DNA of 64,000 nucleotides from Bacteroidetes bacterium GWF2_41_31 (GTDB lineage Bacteria; Bacteroidota; Bacteroidia; Bacteroidales; F082): NCBI GenBank assembly GCA_001769215.1, contig MEOL01000026.1, positions 1 to 64,000 of the forward strand, read 5' to 3'. Shown piece by piece: positions 25,732 to 33,277 of this stretch (position 1 is its first letter; each line of letters starts with the position of its first letter). The notes under the pieces were generated by a model. It saw only the letters and a program-made list of their open reading frames with translations, ran no database searches and was not told where the DNA came from. The position numbers and the translations under genes were made by a program.

Positions 25732-26178
25732 ATTATGCCACTCAAAGTCTGGCTAAACTCACCTCTGGCAGTTATTTCGGCATCACGTCCATCGTGTACC
25801 GCAGCCTATAACCGGCAATTCTGTAAACTTAAAGAAGTAAAGGTAAAATTATATTTTCTTGAAACCTCACACGACAAACTTTTTAGCGCATTTTTAAGGA
25901 TTCAGAGCTATAATCCCGTTGTGTTTACTGCTTAAATGAGCTTACCTAAAAAGTTAAAAATGTTCAACAAGGAACTTTTGGCTTATCCCACCCGACCAAC
26001 CCGTCTTGCTTGCCCGGATCTGAGGTGTTGGTTTTATGTAGAAAAAAATGCACGATCAAGACACAATCGATGCATGAGTATCATGCATTCTCGTTACCGC
26101 TACACTCAAACGAGAACGAATAGAGATTTATTGCTTCGCTCAAACGAAAATGAGTAGGGTTTCACCCACTCTTTAGCT
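25732..26178 (-). repeat. attC-like repeat, family gamma interior type 2 (copy c, most complete)
   Basis: Minus strand: GCTAAAGAGTGGG, then two tandem left-end motifs (ACTCATTTTCGTTTGAGCG and CGTTCTCGTTTGAGTGTAGC), the type 2 interior, and the right end CTGCCAGAGGTGAGTTTAG. This copy carries both the gamma left end known from the type 1 copies and the type 2 interior, which shows the two sets are one family with exchanged interiors. Confidence 0.75.
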
Positions 26179-26306
26179 ATGATGCAAAATTAAGGGCAAT
26201 CTGTTCGTTTGAATTGTCCGCCCATTGCAATAGCCAAGTGAAGAAGCCGTCTTGTGACAGCTCCTTCATGGCTATGCTGAAAATGATGGGCTTACCGTTT
26301 CTCATA
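26177..26306 (-). pseudogene. remnant of a PD-(D/E)XK nuclease-like gene (N-terminal fragment, frameshifted)
   Basis: On the minus strand two adjoining frames read MRNGKPIIF and FSIAMKELSQDGFFTWLLQW followed by ADNSN..ALNFAS and a stop. From memory, the FSIAMKELSQD.FFTWLLQWAD segment resembles the N-terminus of a PD-(D/E)XK nuclease-superfamily group. The frame changes within a T5 run and the coding stretch ends after about 42 residues. Hence a decayed fragment. Too short for the ORF track. Confidence 0.5.
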
Positions 26307-26317
26307 CTTAGAAGCGA

Positions 26318-26503
26318 TTAAGCATCAAGTTGGTGTTTTTTTGTCGGACTATGTAAACAGGAAAATCCTGCGACAAATTTACTTCCGCAATAGACACAAT
26401 TTTGTCCGTCCGAAAGAGCTACGTGCTTCTTTGTCGGGCTATGCAAACAAGAAAATCCACCAACGAATTTCTTACCGCAATACTTACATTTCATATCTGC
26501 CAT
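26318..26503 (-). CDS. zinc-finger microprotein with tandem duplicated motif
   Basis: 61 aa. Two near-identical units, CKYCGKKFVGGFSCLHSPTKKH (about 5-26) and CVYCGSKFVAGFSCLHSPTKKH (36-57), each present CxxC and a CxH pair suited to bind one zinc. The repeat of nearly the same 22-residue module points to a recent internal duplication. Role unknown; such small fingers often mediate protein or nucleic-acid contacts. It is a stand-alone gene between an alpha repeat and a nuclease remnant. Confidence 0.75.
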   Translation of the reverse strand: MADMKCKYCGKKFVGGFSCLHSPTKKHVALSDGQNCVYCGSKFVAGFSCLHSPTKKHQLDA

Positions 26504-26636
26504 AATTATCGGTGTTTATTTATGCCTACTCTTTTCGGTTTTCGGCTTCCCCGTATTATTTATTGATTTCAGTCGTCTGAAGATTATGGACTCTAATCAA
26601 CTCTTCCTTGTCTATTGTCGTCTGTTTTACATGCCC

Positions 26637-26763
26637 GCTAACGGTAGCGGCATGGCCAGTAAGGGTTTGCGGGGGATTTCCAATCAAGATACACGAAGAT
26701 TTAAAACGTGCCATAATCCTTCGCATATCACAGAAACCCTTATTGGCTATAGCGCGAGTTACC
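26637..26763 (-). repeat. attC-like palindrome, family alpha (copy 2, minus strand)
   Basis: Minus strand: GGTAACTCGCGC..AGCCAATAAGGGTTTC on the left and AAACCCTTACTGGCC..CTACCGTTAGC on the right. The inner stem GCCAATAAGGGTTT/AAACCCTTACTGGC has one mismatch and the outer pair is TAAC/GTTA. The interior aligns with the plus-strand alpha copy at 3476. It follows the UDG-like gene. Confidence 0.7.
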
Positions 26764-26775
26764 AAACGTATTTTT

Positions 26776-27516
26776 TTATTTATCAATAACGTCTAATATA
26801 ACTGATGATAATTCCCACCGATAATCTCCACCCTGATATTTATGAGCATCTGGATGATAAACCCTAATTGCTTTTCGAGGAATTTCTTTGTGCTCTAATA
26901 AACATATTTCTCCTATCGCCATATTTTTAATTGCAACTTTTCTAATTCCAGGAAATGTTTTCTCTAATATATAATCATATTTTGGCCCTGTTACAAAAAC
27001 GATTGCGTCTGGTTTTAATATTTCAAGTTCCACTCTGAAAATATAATTTTTGTCATATGTTATTTTCTGCTCAACATCGGAGGGAACTTTTCCATTACCA
27101 AAATAGTCGTGCCTAAGTAGATTTGTCCATAAAATTCCAGTTTTTTCATTATTACTTCTTAATTTTTCAACAAGGATGTCCATGAATGTAAAAATTGCTC
27201 TTTTATAATTATGCCCTATATTAAATGACTTGTATAAGTCAGTCAAGGCAAGCAGGTATTTATCATAGTCACTTATGTCTTTCAATAACCCACTATTTTC
27301 TCTTTCCTTTTGATTAAACCAGTAATTTGTTTCCTTTCCGACATATAGCACTTTATTATCAGAGTCAATATATTTTCCAAATTCAGCATTACAGTTTAAA
27401 AAAATTGGAGAAGATATTTCAAAATTTTGAATTTGGTCAAATATTACCTTGTCCGCAAAAACTTTGTTCATGTAGTCAAGATACAATTCATTTAATTGGT
27501 TTTGTAAATTTTCCAT
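26776..27516 (-). CDS. hypothetical protein, possible uracil-DNA-glycosylase-like fold
   Basis: 246 aa. Segments resemble the UDG superfamily layout: VLYVGKETNYW (about 56-66) in the position of motif 1, LWTNLLRHD in the middle, LEILKPDAIVFVTGPKYDYIL as the central strand and helix, and VYHPDAHKY near the C-terminus in the position of the HPS-type motif 2. Catalytic identity is not demonstrable; several UDG-fold families are not glycosylases. The gene is one cassette: minus-strand core GTTACTAAACATATT in front matches 13/15 the reverse complement of the inverse core after its stop. Confidence 0.55.
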   Translation of the reverse strand: MENLQNQLNELYLDYMNKVFADKVIFDQIQNFEISSPIFLNCNAEFGKYIDSDNKVLYVGKETNYWFNQKERENSGLLKDISDYDKYLLALTDLYKSFNIGHNYKRAIFTFMDILVEKLRSNNEKTGILWTNLLRHDYFGNGKVPSDVEQKITYDKNYIFRVELEILKPDAIVFVTGPKYDYILEKTFPGIRKVAIKNMAIGEICLLEHKEIPRKAIRVYHPDAHKYQGGDYRWELSSVILDVIDK

Positions 27517-27533
27517 AAAGTCATTTTTAATAT

Positions 27534-27840
27534 GTTTAGTAACATCTTGATAAACTCACCTCTGACAGTTATTTCGGCATCACGTCCATCGTGTACCGCA
27601 GCCCATAACCGGCAATTCTGTAAACTAAAAGGAGTAAAGGTAAAACTATATTTTCTTGAAACCTCACACGACAGACTTTTTAATGCATTTTTAAGGATTT
27701 GGAGCAATAATCCCGTTGTGTTGACTCCGTAAGTGAGCTAACCTAAAAAGTTAAAAAATGTTCAACAAGGAACTTTTGGCTTATCCCACCCGACCAACCC
27801 GTCTTGCTTGCCTGGTCCCGAGGTATTGGTTTTGTTCGTA
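27534..27840 (-). repeat. attC-like repeat, family gamma interior type 2 (copy d)
   Basis: Minus strand right end CTGTCAGAGGTGAGTTTATC followed by core GTTACTAAAC. The interior is nearly identical to copy c. The left end is missing; the repeat stops near 27840, the outer limit of the accessory array. Confidence 0.75.
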
Positions 27841-27938
27841 AATAAAAATTTGAGCGTCTTGCATCTGATAAGCAAATAAATTAAAGTAACTTTACCGCTA
27901 TAATTAAAGCCAGTAATCACACTTTAAATGATACAACA

Positions 27939-28046
27939 ATGGTAAAAGAAAAAGAAACCAAAGAAAAAAACACGAAAAAAGAACCCCAAAAAAGCTTAAA
28001 GGAAAAAAGAGCCGCGAAAGCCGCCAAACGGGCAGAAAAGAAATAA
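27939..28046 (+). CDS. small lysine-rich basic protein (35 aa)
   Basis: ATG 27939 to TAA 28044-28046 encodes MVKEKETKEKN... ending RAAKAAKRAEKK: 35 residues, about half Lys/Arg with alternating Lys/Glu, and no hydrophobic core. It is below the ORF-track cutoff. A TAACTTTA box lies 45 nt upstream and a good terminator hairpin 25 nt downstream, which supports a real transcription unit. Short lysine-rich proteins of this kind are frequent in Bacteroidota; function unknown. Confidence 0.6.
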   Translation: MVKEKETKEKNTKKEPQKSLKEKRAAKAAKRAEKK

Positions 28047-28070
28047 AAATCCTTTAACAGAGCCATATTC

Positions 28071-28117
28071 AATCCGGTCTTGTAAGGCAAAAATGCTTTG
28101 AAGGCTGGATTTTTTTA
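28071..28117 (+). terminator. intrinsic terminator after the small basic gene
   Basis: AATCCgGtCTT (28071-28081) pairs with AAGgCtGGATT (about 28101-28111) and is followed by T7. Confidence 0.7.
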
Positions 28118-28247
28118 TTGGTCATCTGAACCCGAAAAATGCCAATTCATTGAATTCCATTTTGTTTAACTCCCTGTTGGGTTTAAAGTGTAAGCTTATC
28201 TATTTTCAACACGACCCATAAGTGAGGATTCGTTGACAATCAATTTC

Positions 28248-30563
28248 CTATTCAACCAACACCTTACCCGTCCATTTTTGTCCGGAAGACTCTATCGTGA
28301 TCAAATACATACCCCGGCTAAGGTTTTCGACCGGAATACCAATCGAATTCGCCTCAGTGGATTGATTAAATAACCTGTGTCCGGCAAGATCGCTCAAAAT
28401 TACCCGGTTTGGCCCTTTTGCAAGCAATTCAACATGAAGTATATGGTGCGCCGGGTTAGGAAATAACTTCACTGGTTTTTCCATGTAGGTGGTGATACCA
28501 ACGCCCGTATCACAGGAAACCAGAGCTGTCCATCCCGGCTCAGACCCGGCAGCATCAGAGTAAAAGTGGATGGTTAACGCCCCCAACGTGCCTGATGATA
28601 GTATTGTTCCGGGAGATTCTGTTCCGCACCAGGTTCCCAAATGAGGTGAATTCATATCCGGGCCATCGAAAATTTCGAGGTAATCATAATTACAATTGGC
28701 TTCAAACTCTATATTAAATTCAAGAAACTCCAACTTAACCACTTTTTCCGTGTCAGCAGGATAAAATGTAAAGGTATGGTCCTGATTATGTGAATAGCTT
28801 TCAAATGGACCACCACTGTCATAAAACAAAGCGCTACAGGTTGTTGCCTGGCCTGTCCCCATATTATAGGCATCATAAACATGAATATATCCTTCTTTTA
28901 GCTCAGTATCCGAATCACCACTCAGGTCAGTAACTGCCAGCTTAACATTATAAATACCGGGTGTGTTGTATTTGATGCCAATGGGGTTTTCCAAAACGGA
29001 GGATGCGGGTGTCCCACCCTCAAAAGTCCAATTCCAGGAAACGATATCACCGCCAAAACTTTCATTACTAAAACTGATTGGTGAATTGGTTCCAATGGTG
29101 GTTCTGGTTGCAACAAAGTTGGCGGTAAGCATGGTAATAGGTTCTAACTGCACACCCAAAACGGTTGTTTGCCTGTCGTGTAAACTGATGGAGTTATAGC
29201 TTTTGGGGAAATACCCAACAGCGGAATAAGTGACATTGTAACTTCCTTCTTTTATAGGCCGGTGGTAATCGCCGACAGGCAATCCACTGTATACCCATGA
29301 ATTATTGTTATCATGACCATCCATGGTTACTTTTGCCTCGATGGGGTAACCGGTTAATTTGTCGGTAATCACACCCGTCAATCCAAACTGGCATTGTTCC
29401 ATGTAATTGATCAGGGACCGGTAATTGTATTCCCAGAAAGAGGGTAACTGGTTGGCCTGTGGTGTTTTTTGTGATGATATCTCTATTGTCAACTCACGAC
29501 AATAATGAAAATAATTCATATAATCCTGGCGGCCACCTGTGATGGTGTACCAGGCATAACCATTGGTGATACCATTGTTTAAATCGGTGAAGTAACCTGA
29601 ATTGCTGTTGGCGTGTACCGTGTCGACATATTCGCGACTAACGAACACCCACCAATCATTATCGGCCGAAAGCTGCGACCAGGTATCCCATGGATAATTG
29701 CATACTTCGGCCCCGCCATGAAAATTGCTCGACATAACAAAATGCTGGTTTTCAGCAAAATCCATAAAGGATACAGTTTCAACCTGATACGCATTCCCAT
29801 CCGGGTGAGGGCCATCGTCGGGGTCAGCATAATTGCGGTTTAAGTCGATACCATTGGCATTATAGCGCGTTGCACCAAAAACGGTATTGTTTCCCCCTGC
29901 AAAAGTACCATCGGGATTGGCCAGCGGATTAATCCAGATGTCGGTATTGTCGACCAGGTTGGTAATCCTCTGATCGACGCCATAGTTATTCAATAAGTAG
30001 TCGATATACCTTAGCATTAACACGTATCCGGTGAGTTCATCGCCATGAATGCTGGAAGTATACATAAACTGTGGCTCATTTTGGTCTACCCCCAATTGAT
30101 TGTTGATGTGGATAAAATACAAAGCCTTACCTTCGGTAGAATTTCCAATGGAAACCAATTCACACAAATTGGGGAAATCCGTTGCAAACTGCTGCATCAT
30201 GCTCACGTAAACATCCCAGGTGGGATAGGCGTCCCAATCATTCAGATCACGATCAGGAACTTTGGTTATCATTTTGGGCTGTTGCAGCATGGAAGGTGGA
30301 GTAACTAACCTAAAATCGATGTTCAGACTACGAAATTTTTCGAATTCTCTTTCGTTGGCATAGGCCACCACTTGCTCTCCCGATACTTGATCAATTGAGA
30401 TGATCTGTGAAAGTTCGTTGATGGCTTTTTCATCCTGTTTATCAATTGAAAAAGTAAACACGACTTCTTTTCTGTTTCCGGAAAGCGTTTTAAAATCAGG
30501 CTGAGCCATTAACGCACCAAGAAAAAATTGAGTTAATAATACTAAAAGGAATATCTTTTTCAT
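28248..30563 (-). CDS. secreted zinc carboxypeptidase (M14) with PKD, CUB-like and T9SS domains
   Basis: 771 aa. Signal peptide MKKIFLLVLLTQFFLGALMAQ; pro-region to about 105. The M14 catalytic domain spans about 110-400 with Zn ligands in SSIHGDE and SNFHGG, substrate-binding LNRNY, and the catalytic Glu in ELTIEIS. Then a carboxypeptidase-regulatory beta-sandwich (GLTGVITDKLTGYPIEAKVTM), a PKD domain (ISFSNESFGGDIVSWNWTFEGG), a CUB-like domain with cysteines (NCNYDYLEIFDG), and a T9SS sorting domain VKLFPNPAHHILHV to the end. It would trim C-terminal residues from extracellular peptides. Stands alone on the minus strand. Confidence 0.92.
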   Translation of the reverse strand: MKKIFLLVLLTQFFLGALMAQPDFKTLSGNRKEVVFTFSIDKQDEKAINELSQIISIDQVSGEQVVAYANEREFEKFRSLNIDFRLVTPPSMLQQPKMITKVPDRDLNDWDAYPTWDVYVSMMQQFATDFPNLCELVSIGNSTEGKALYFIHINNQLGVDQNEPQFMYTSSIHGDELTGYVLMLRYIDYLLNNYGVDQRITNLVDNTDIWINPLANPDGTFAGGNNTVFGATRYNANGIDLNRNYADPDDGPHPDGNAYQVETVSFMDFAENQHFVMSSNFHGGAEVCNYPWDTWSQLSADNDWWVFVSREYVDTVHANSNSGYFTDLNNGITNGYAWYTITGGRQDYMNYFHYCRELTIEISSQKTPQANQLPSFWEYNYRSLINYMEQCQFGLTGVITDKLTGYPIEAKVTMDGHDNNNSWVYSGLPVGDYHRPIKEGSYNVTYSAVGYFPKSYNSISLHDRQTTVLGVQLEPITMLTANFVATRTTIGTNSPISFSNESFGGDIVSWNWTFEGGTPASSVLENPIGIKYNTPGIYNVKLAVTDLSGDSDTELKEGYIHVYDAYNMGTGQATTCSALFYDSGGPFESYSHNQDHTFTFYPADTEKVVKLEFLEFNIEFEANCNYDYLEIFDGPDMNSPHLGTWCGTESPGTILSSGTLGALTIHFYSDAAGSEPGWTALVSCDTGVGITTYMEKPVKLFPNPAHHILHVELLAKGPNRVILSDLAGHRLFNQSTEANSIGIPVENLSRGMYLITIESSGQKWTGKVLVE

Positions 30564-30638
30564 ACTTACTTTTTAACAAACGACCAATTGTGCAATTGAC
30601 ACGTATGATCCTACATTCGTTGCATACCTGATAACAAA

Positions 30639-31520
30639 TCAGACCACCAATATTTCTTCCAAGGCTTGTTGGATTTCGTCTTTTACGGGCACCAAGGGCA
30701 GTCTCAGGTAATTTTTACAAATACCCAAACTATTCAAAGCAGCTTTTATACCGGCCGGGTTTCCATCGGCAAAAAGCAAATCAATCACCGGTAACAGCTC
30801 ATAATGGATTGTTCTGGCCTTTTTAAAGTCACCTTTTAAGCAATCGGCTACCATCTGGCTGAATTCACGCGGCAAAGCGTTGGCAACCACCGAAATAACC
30901 CCTTCGGCACCCAATGCCATCATGGAATAGGTTAGTGCATCATCACCCGATAATACTGAAAATCCATCAGGTTTTTGGCGTATGATTTGCATTATTTGTC
31001 CCAAATCGCCTGAGGCTTCTTTTATTGCGATGATATTTTTAAAATCGTTGGCCAACTTAATAGTCGTATCTGCTGAAATATTGGAACTGGTACGTCCGGG
31101 AACATTGTACAAAATTACTGGCAAGGGTGAAGCTTTCGCAATGGCGGAAAAATGAGCATATAATCCACGTTGGTTGGGCTTGTTGTAATAAGGCGCCACC
31201 GATAAAATGGCATCGATCCCACTAAAATCAGTGTTCCTGATCTGATCAAGGATTGCCTGGGTATTGTTTCCACCCATGCCCATCACCAAAGGAATTTTTC
31301 CAACAATTCGGGATTTAACAAAAGTCATAACCGCCGACTTTTCCTCCGTTGTCAGCGTAACAGCTTCGCTGGTTGTACCCAACGCGACGATAAAATCAAC
31401 TTTTCCTTTTAACAGGTGTCCGAGCAGGTTATCAAGTGAATCATAGTCTATACTTCCGTCAAGGAAAAAAGGTGTGACGATGGCAACACCGGTTCCTTTT
31501 AGTTTTTTATTCATGGACAT
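30639..31520 (-). CDS. dapA: 4-hydroxy-tetrahydrodipicolinate synthase
   Basis: 293 aa, normal length. Condenses pyruvate with aspartate semialdehyde in the lysine/diaminopimelate pathway. Visible: GVAIVTPF at the start, LGTTSEAVTL with the catalytic Thr-Thr (49-50), YNVPGRTSSNI with the proton-relay Tyr138, and IAIKEASGD with the Schiff-base Lys167. The start ATG at 31520 (or 31514, MNKK) overlaps the end of the upstream gene, indicating coupling. Confidence 0.97.
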   Translation of the reverse strand: MSMNKKLKGTGVAIVTPFFLDGSIDYDSLDNLLGHLLKGKVDFIVALGTTSEAVTLTTEEKSAVMTFVKSRIVGKIPLVMGMGGNNTQAILDQIRNTDFSGIDAILSVAPYYNKPNQRGLYAHFSAIAKASPLPVILYNVPGRTSSNISADTTIKLANDFKNIIAIKEASGDLGQIMQIIRQKPDGFSVLSGDDALTYSMMALGAEGVISVVANALPREFSQMVADCLKGDFKKARTIHYELLPVIDLLFADGNPAGIKAALNSLGICKNYLRLPLVPVKDEIQQALEEILVV

Positions 31521-32118
31521 TCAGTTTAATATTTTTTAAATAATGCACAAAATGATCTAATATAGATGACGAGGGATATTTCTGGTCATCCAATTCAAGC
31601 ATAAAATGAAACAGGTTTGAAAAAACGGGGTGATAAATACCTGCTTTTAAGGCTGCTGGTATCTGGCGCACCAATTGTTTATGCATCCCGGAATTACACC
31701 TGTTCATACTGATCAGAATATCGGCATTCATATTTGAAAACAATTCCGTCAGCCGTTTATTTGGTTGCCCCAGAAAAGTAAAATCGTTTAATGAAAAAAC
31801 GGGAACCTGATCCGATGATAAAGGTGGTTTTGTAACCCCGGTATACAATGCCAGTACAACTGCTTTCTTAAAATGCAACTTTGCCTGGGGCAGCAATTTC
31901 TCAATGCCGTTCAAGTCGGTGGATTGCCTGATACAAACCAATAAAACTACCGAACATTCTTCCATTGTCGCAGGGGTATGATGCAGAATACCGGCATCAC
32001 CACTGTCGAATTTCGTCAACAGGTCTTGCAGGGGCTTTTTTAACAGATTTATTATAACCAAAATAGCTTCTCTTATTAGGGTGTAAAAATAACAAGAATT
32101 TAACTGCAGGGTAAACAA
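31507..32118 (-). CDS. DUF6913-like conserved hypothetical protein
   Basis: 203 aa cytoplasmic protein without signal peptide or membrane segment after residue 20. It resembles the Bacteroidota DUF6913 group: VFSLNDFTFLGQPNKRLTELFSNMNADILISMN followed by RQIPAALKAGIYH and a terminal IDHFVHYLKNIK-type helix. No function is known. It overlaps dapA by up to 14 nt and is divergent from the MBL gene. The first 20 residues may be extra; an internal Met might be the true start. Confidence 0.65.
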   Translation of the reverse strand: MFTLQLNSCYFYTLIREAILVIINLLKKPLQDLLTKFDSGDAGILHHTPATMEECSVVLLVCIRQSTDLNGIEKLLPQAKLHFKKAVVLALYTGVTKPPLSSDQVPVFSLNDFTFLGQPNKRLTELFSNMNADILISMNRCNSGMHKQLVRQIPAALKAGIYHPVFSNLFHFMLELDDQKYPSSSILDHFVHYLKNIKLNVHE

Positions 32119-32124
32119 TCATTG

Positions 32125-32132
32125 TACCTTTG
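32125..32132 (+). promoter_or_regulatory. -7 box of the MBL hydrolase gene (near-leaderless start)
   Basis: TACCTTTG fits TAnnTTTG and ends 9 nt before ATG 32142. The TTG start offered by the ORF track lies inside this box, so ATG 32142 is the likelier start. The transcript would then have almost no leader. Confidence 0.5.
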
Positions 32133-32141
32133 TCACATCTA

Positions 32142-32918
32142 ATGTTAAAAAATTTGATAAAAGTAACATTCTTAGGATCAGGGACTTCTCAAGGCGTTCC
32201 GGTTGTTGCCTGTTCATGCGCGGTGTGCCGGTCGACAAATATAAAGGATAACCGACTACGATCATCGGTACTCATCGAAACCAACGATCAGGTTTTGCTC
32301 ATTGATGCAGGCCCCGATTTCAGGTATCAAATGCTCAGAAGCGGAGCTTCAAGACTGGATGCCATTTTGATTACCCATGCACACCGTGACCACATTGCAG
32401 GATTAGATGATGTGAGGTCATTTAATTTTATCTATCGGAAACCAATGGATATTTACGTTTCCGAAAAAGACCAAAGTGAAATCAGGCTTGAGTTTTCGTA
32501 TGCCTTTGGTGAGGCTGATTATCCCGGACTTCCAAAATATAACCTGCATACAATTACTGATGAACCATTTAACATCAATGGAACAACCATCACCCCATTG
32601 AGGGTACTTCACCGAAGCATGGAGGTGTATGGATTCCGAATTGGCGATTTCGCATATATTACCGACACCAATTATATTCCCGGATCGACACTGGCGCAAT
32701 TGGATGGGGTAAAATACATGGTGGTAAGCGCGATCAGAAAGGAACCGCATGTTTCACATTATAACCTGGAACAGGCTGTGAACGTGCTAAAATTTATCAA
32801 TCCTGAAATAGGCTACATCACACATCTGAGCCATCTCATGGGTTTTCATGAGGAAGTAGAAAAAGAATTGCCTCCGGAAATCCGGCTGGCCTATGATGGA
32901 TTAGAGCTTATTCTGTAG
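32142..32918 (+). CDS. MBL-fold metal-dependent hydrolase (PhnP-like)
   Basis: 258 aa from ATG 32142. N-terminal FLGSGTSQGVPVVACSCAVC with a cysteine cluster, as in the PhnP-like phosphodiesterase branch; metal motif THAHRDH (78-84); a later histidine in RVLHRS and DTNYIP; and a second His block in ITHLSHLMGFHEEVEKELP. PhnP members hydrolyse cyclic phosphodiesters; the exact substrate here is unknown. Length matches the family. Confidence 0.85.
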   Translation: MLKNLIKVTFLGSGTSQGVPVVACSCAVCRSTNIKDNRLRSSVLIETNDQVLLIDAGPDFRYQMLRSGASRLDAILITHAHRDHIAGLDDVRSFNFIYRKPMDIYVSEKDQSEIRLEFSYAFGEADYPGLPKYNLHTITDEPFNINGTTITPLRVLHRSMEVYGFRIGDFAYITDTNYIPGSTLAQLDGVKYMVVSAIRKEPHVSHYNLEQAVNVLKFINPEIGYITHLSHLMGFHEEVEKELPPEIRLAYDGLELIL

Positions 32919-32945
32919 AACTCTTTTTTAAGTTGATACTAAGAA

Positions 32946-33243
32946 AAATGGGGTATCCGATCATCTCTCGTGCAGATTTTTGATGTTATCTCAGATTTTA
33001 CAATATAACAGTTGCTTAAACATAAGGGGGTTTTTATTACAGCCGGCTAAAGCCAGGCTGCAAGGAATGGAATTTATTGTGGTTTATTCATCTACAAAGA
33101 ATGTGTTTATTGGACATCCATTGCAGCCGGATTTATCCGACTGCAAGTCGATCAGATTTATTCCTTAATTTCCAGGTATTTGTTGTATATTTCTTCCAAC
33201 AAAGTTAATTATTATTTACGGGAGATGATCGGATACCCCATTT
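32946..33243. mobile_element. MITE-like element with 25-bp terminal inverted repeats and two REP-like hairpins
   Basis: AAATGGGGTATCCGATCATC.. (32946-32970) and its reverse complement (33219-33243) match at 24/25. Inside are two strong hairpins, CAGCCggctaaagccaGGCTG (33040-33060) and TTGCAG.CGGATttATCCG.CTGCAA (33121-33146). The 298-bp unit has no convincing coding capacity; the 62-aa track ORF is in the element. No clear target duplication was found. Confidence 0.6.
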
Positions 33244-33277
33244 AAAGTAATTTGTATTGATCCAGCTTTTAAAAAAT

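Noticed and set aside
21310-27732. Plus-strand ORFs at 21310, 25735 and 27532 with shared residues
   Set aside because: They are translations of gamma type 2 repeats on the strand opposite to the flanking genes, with no signal or domain.
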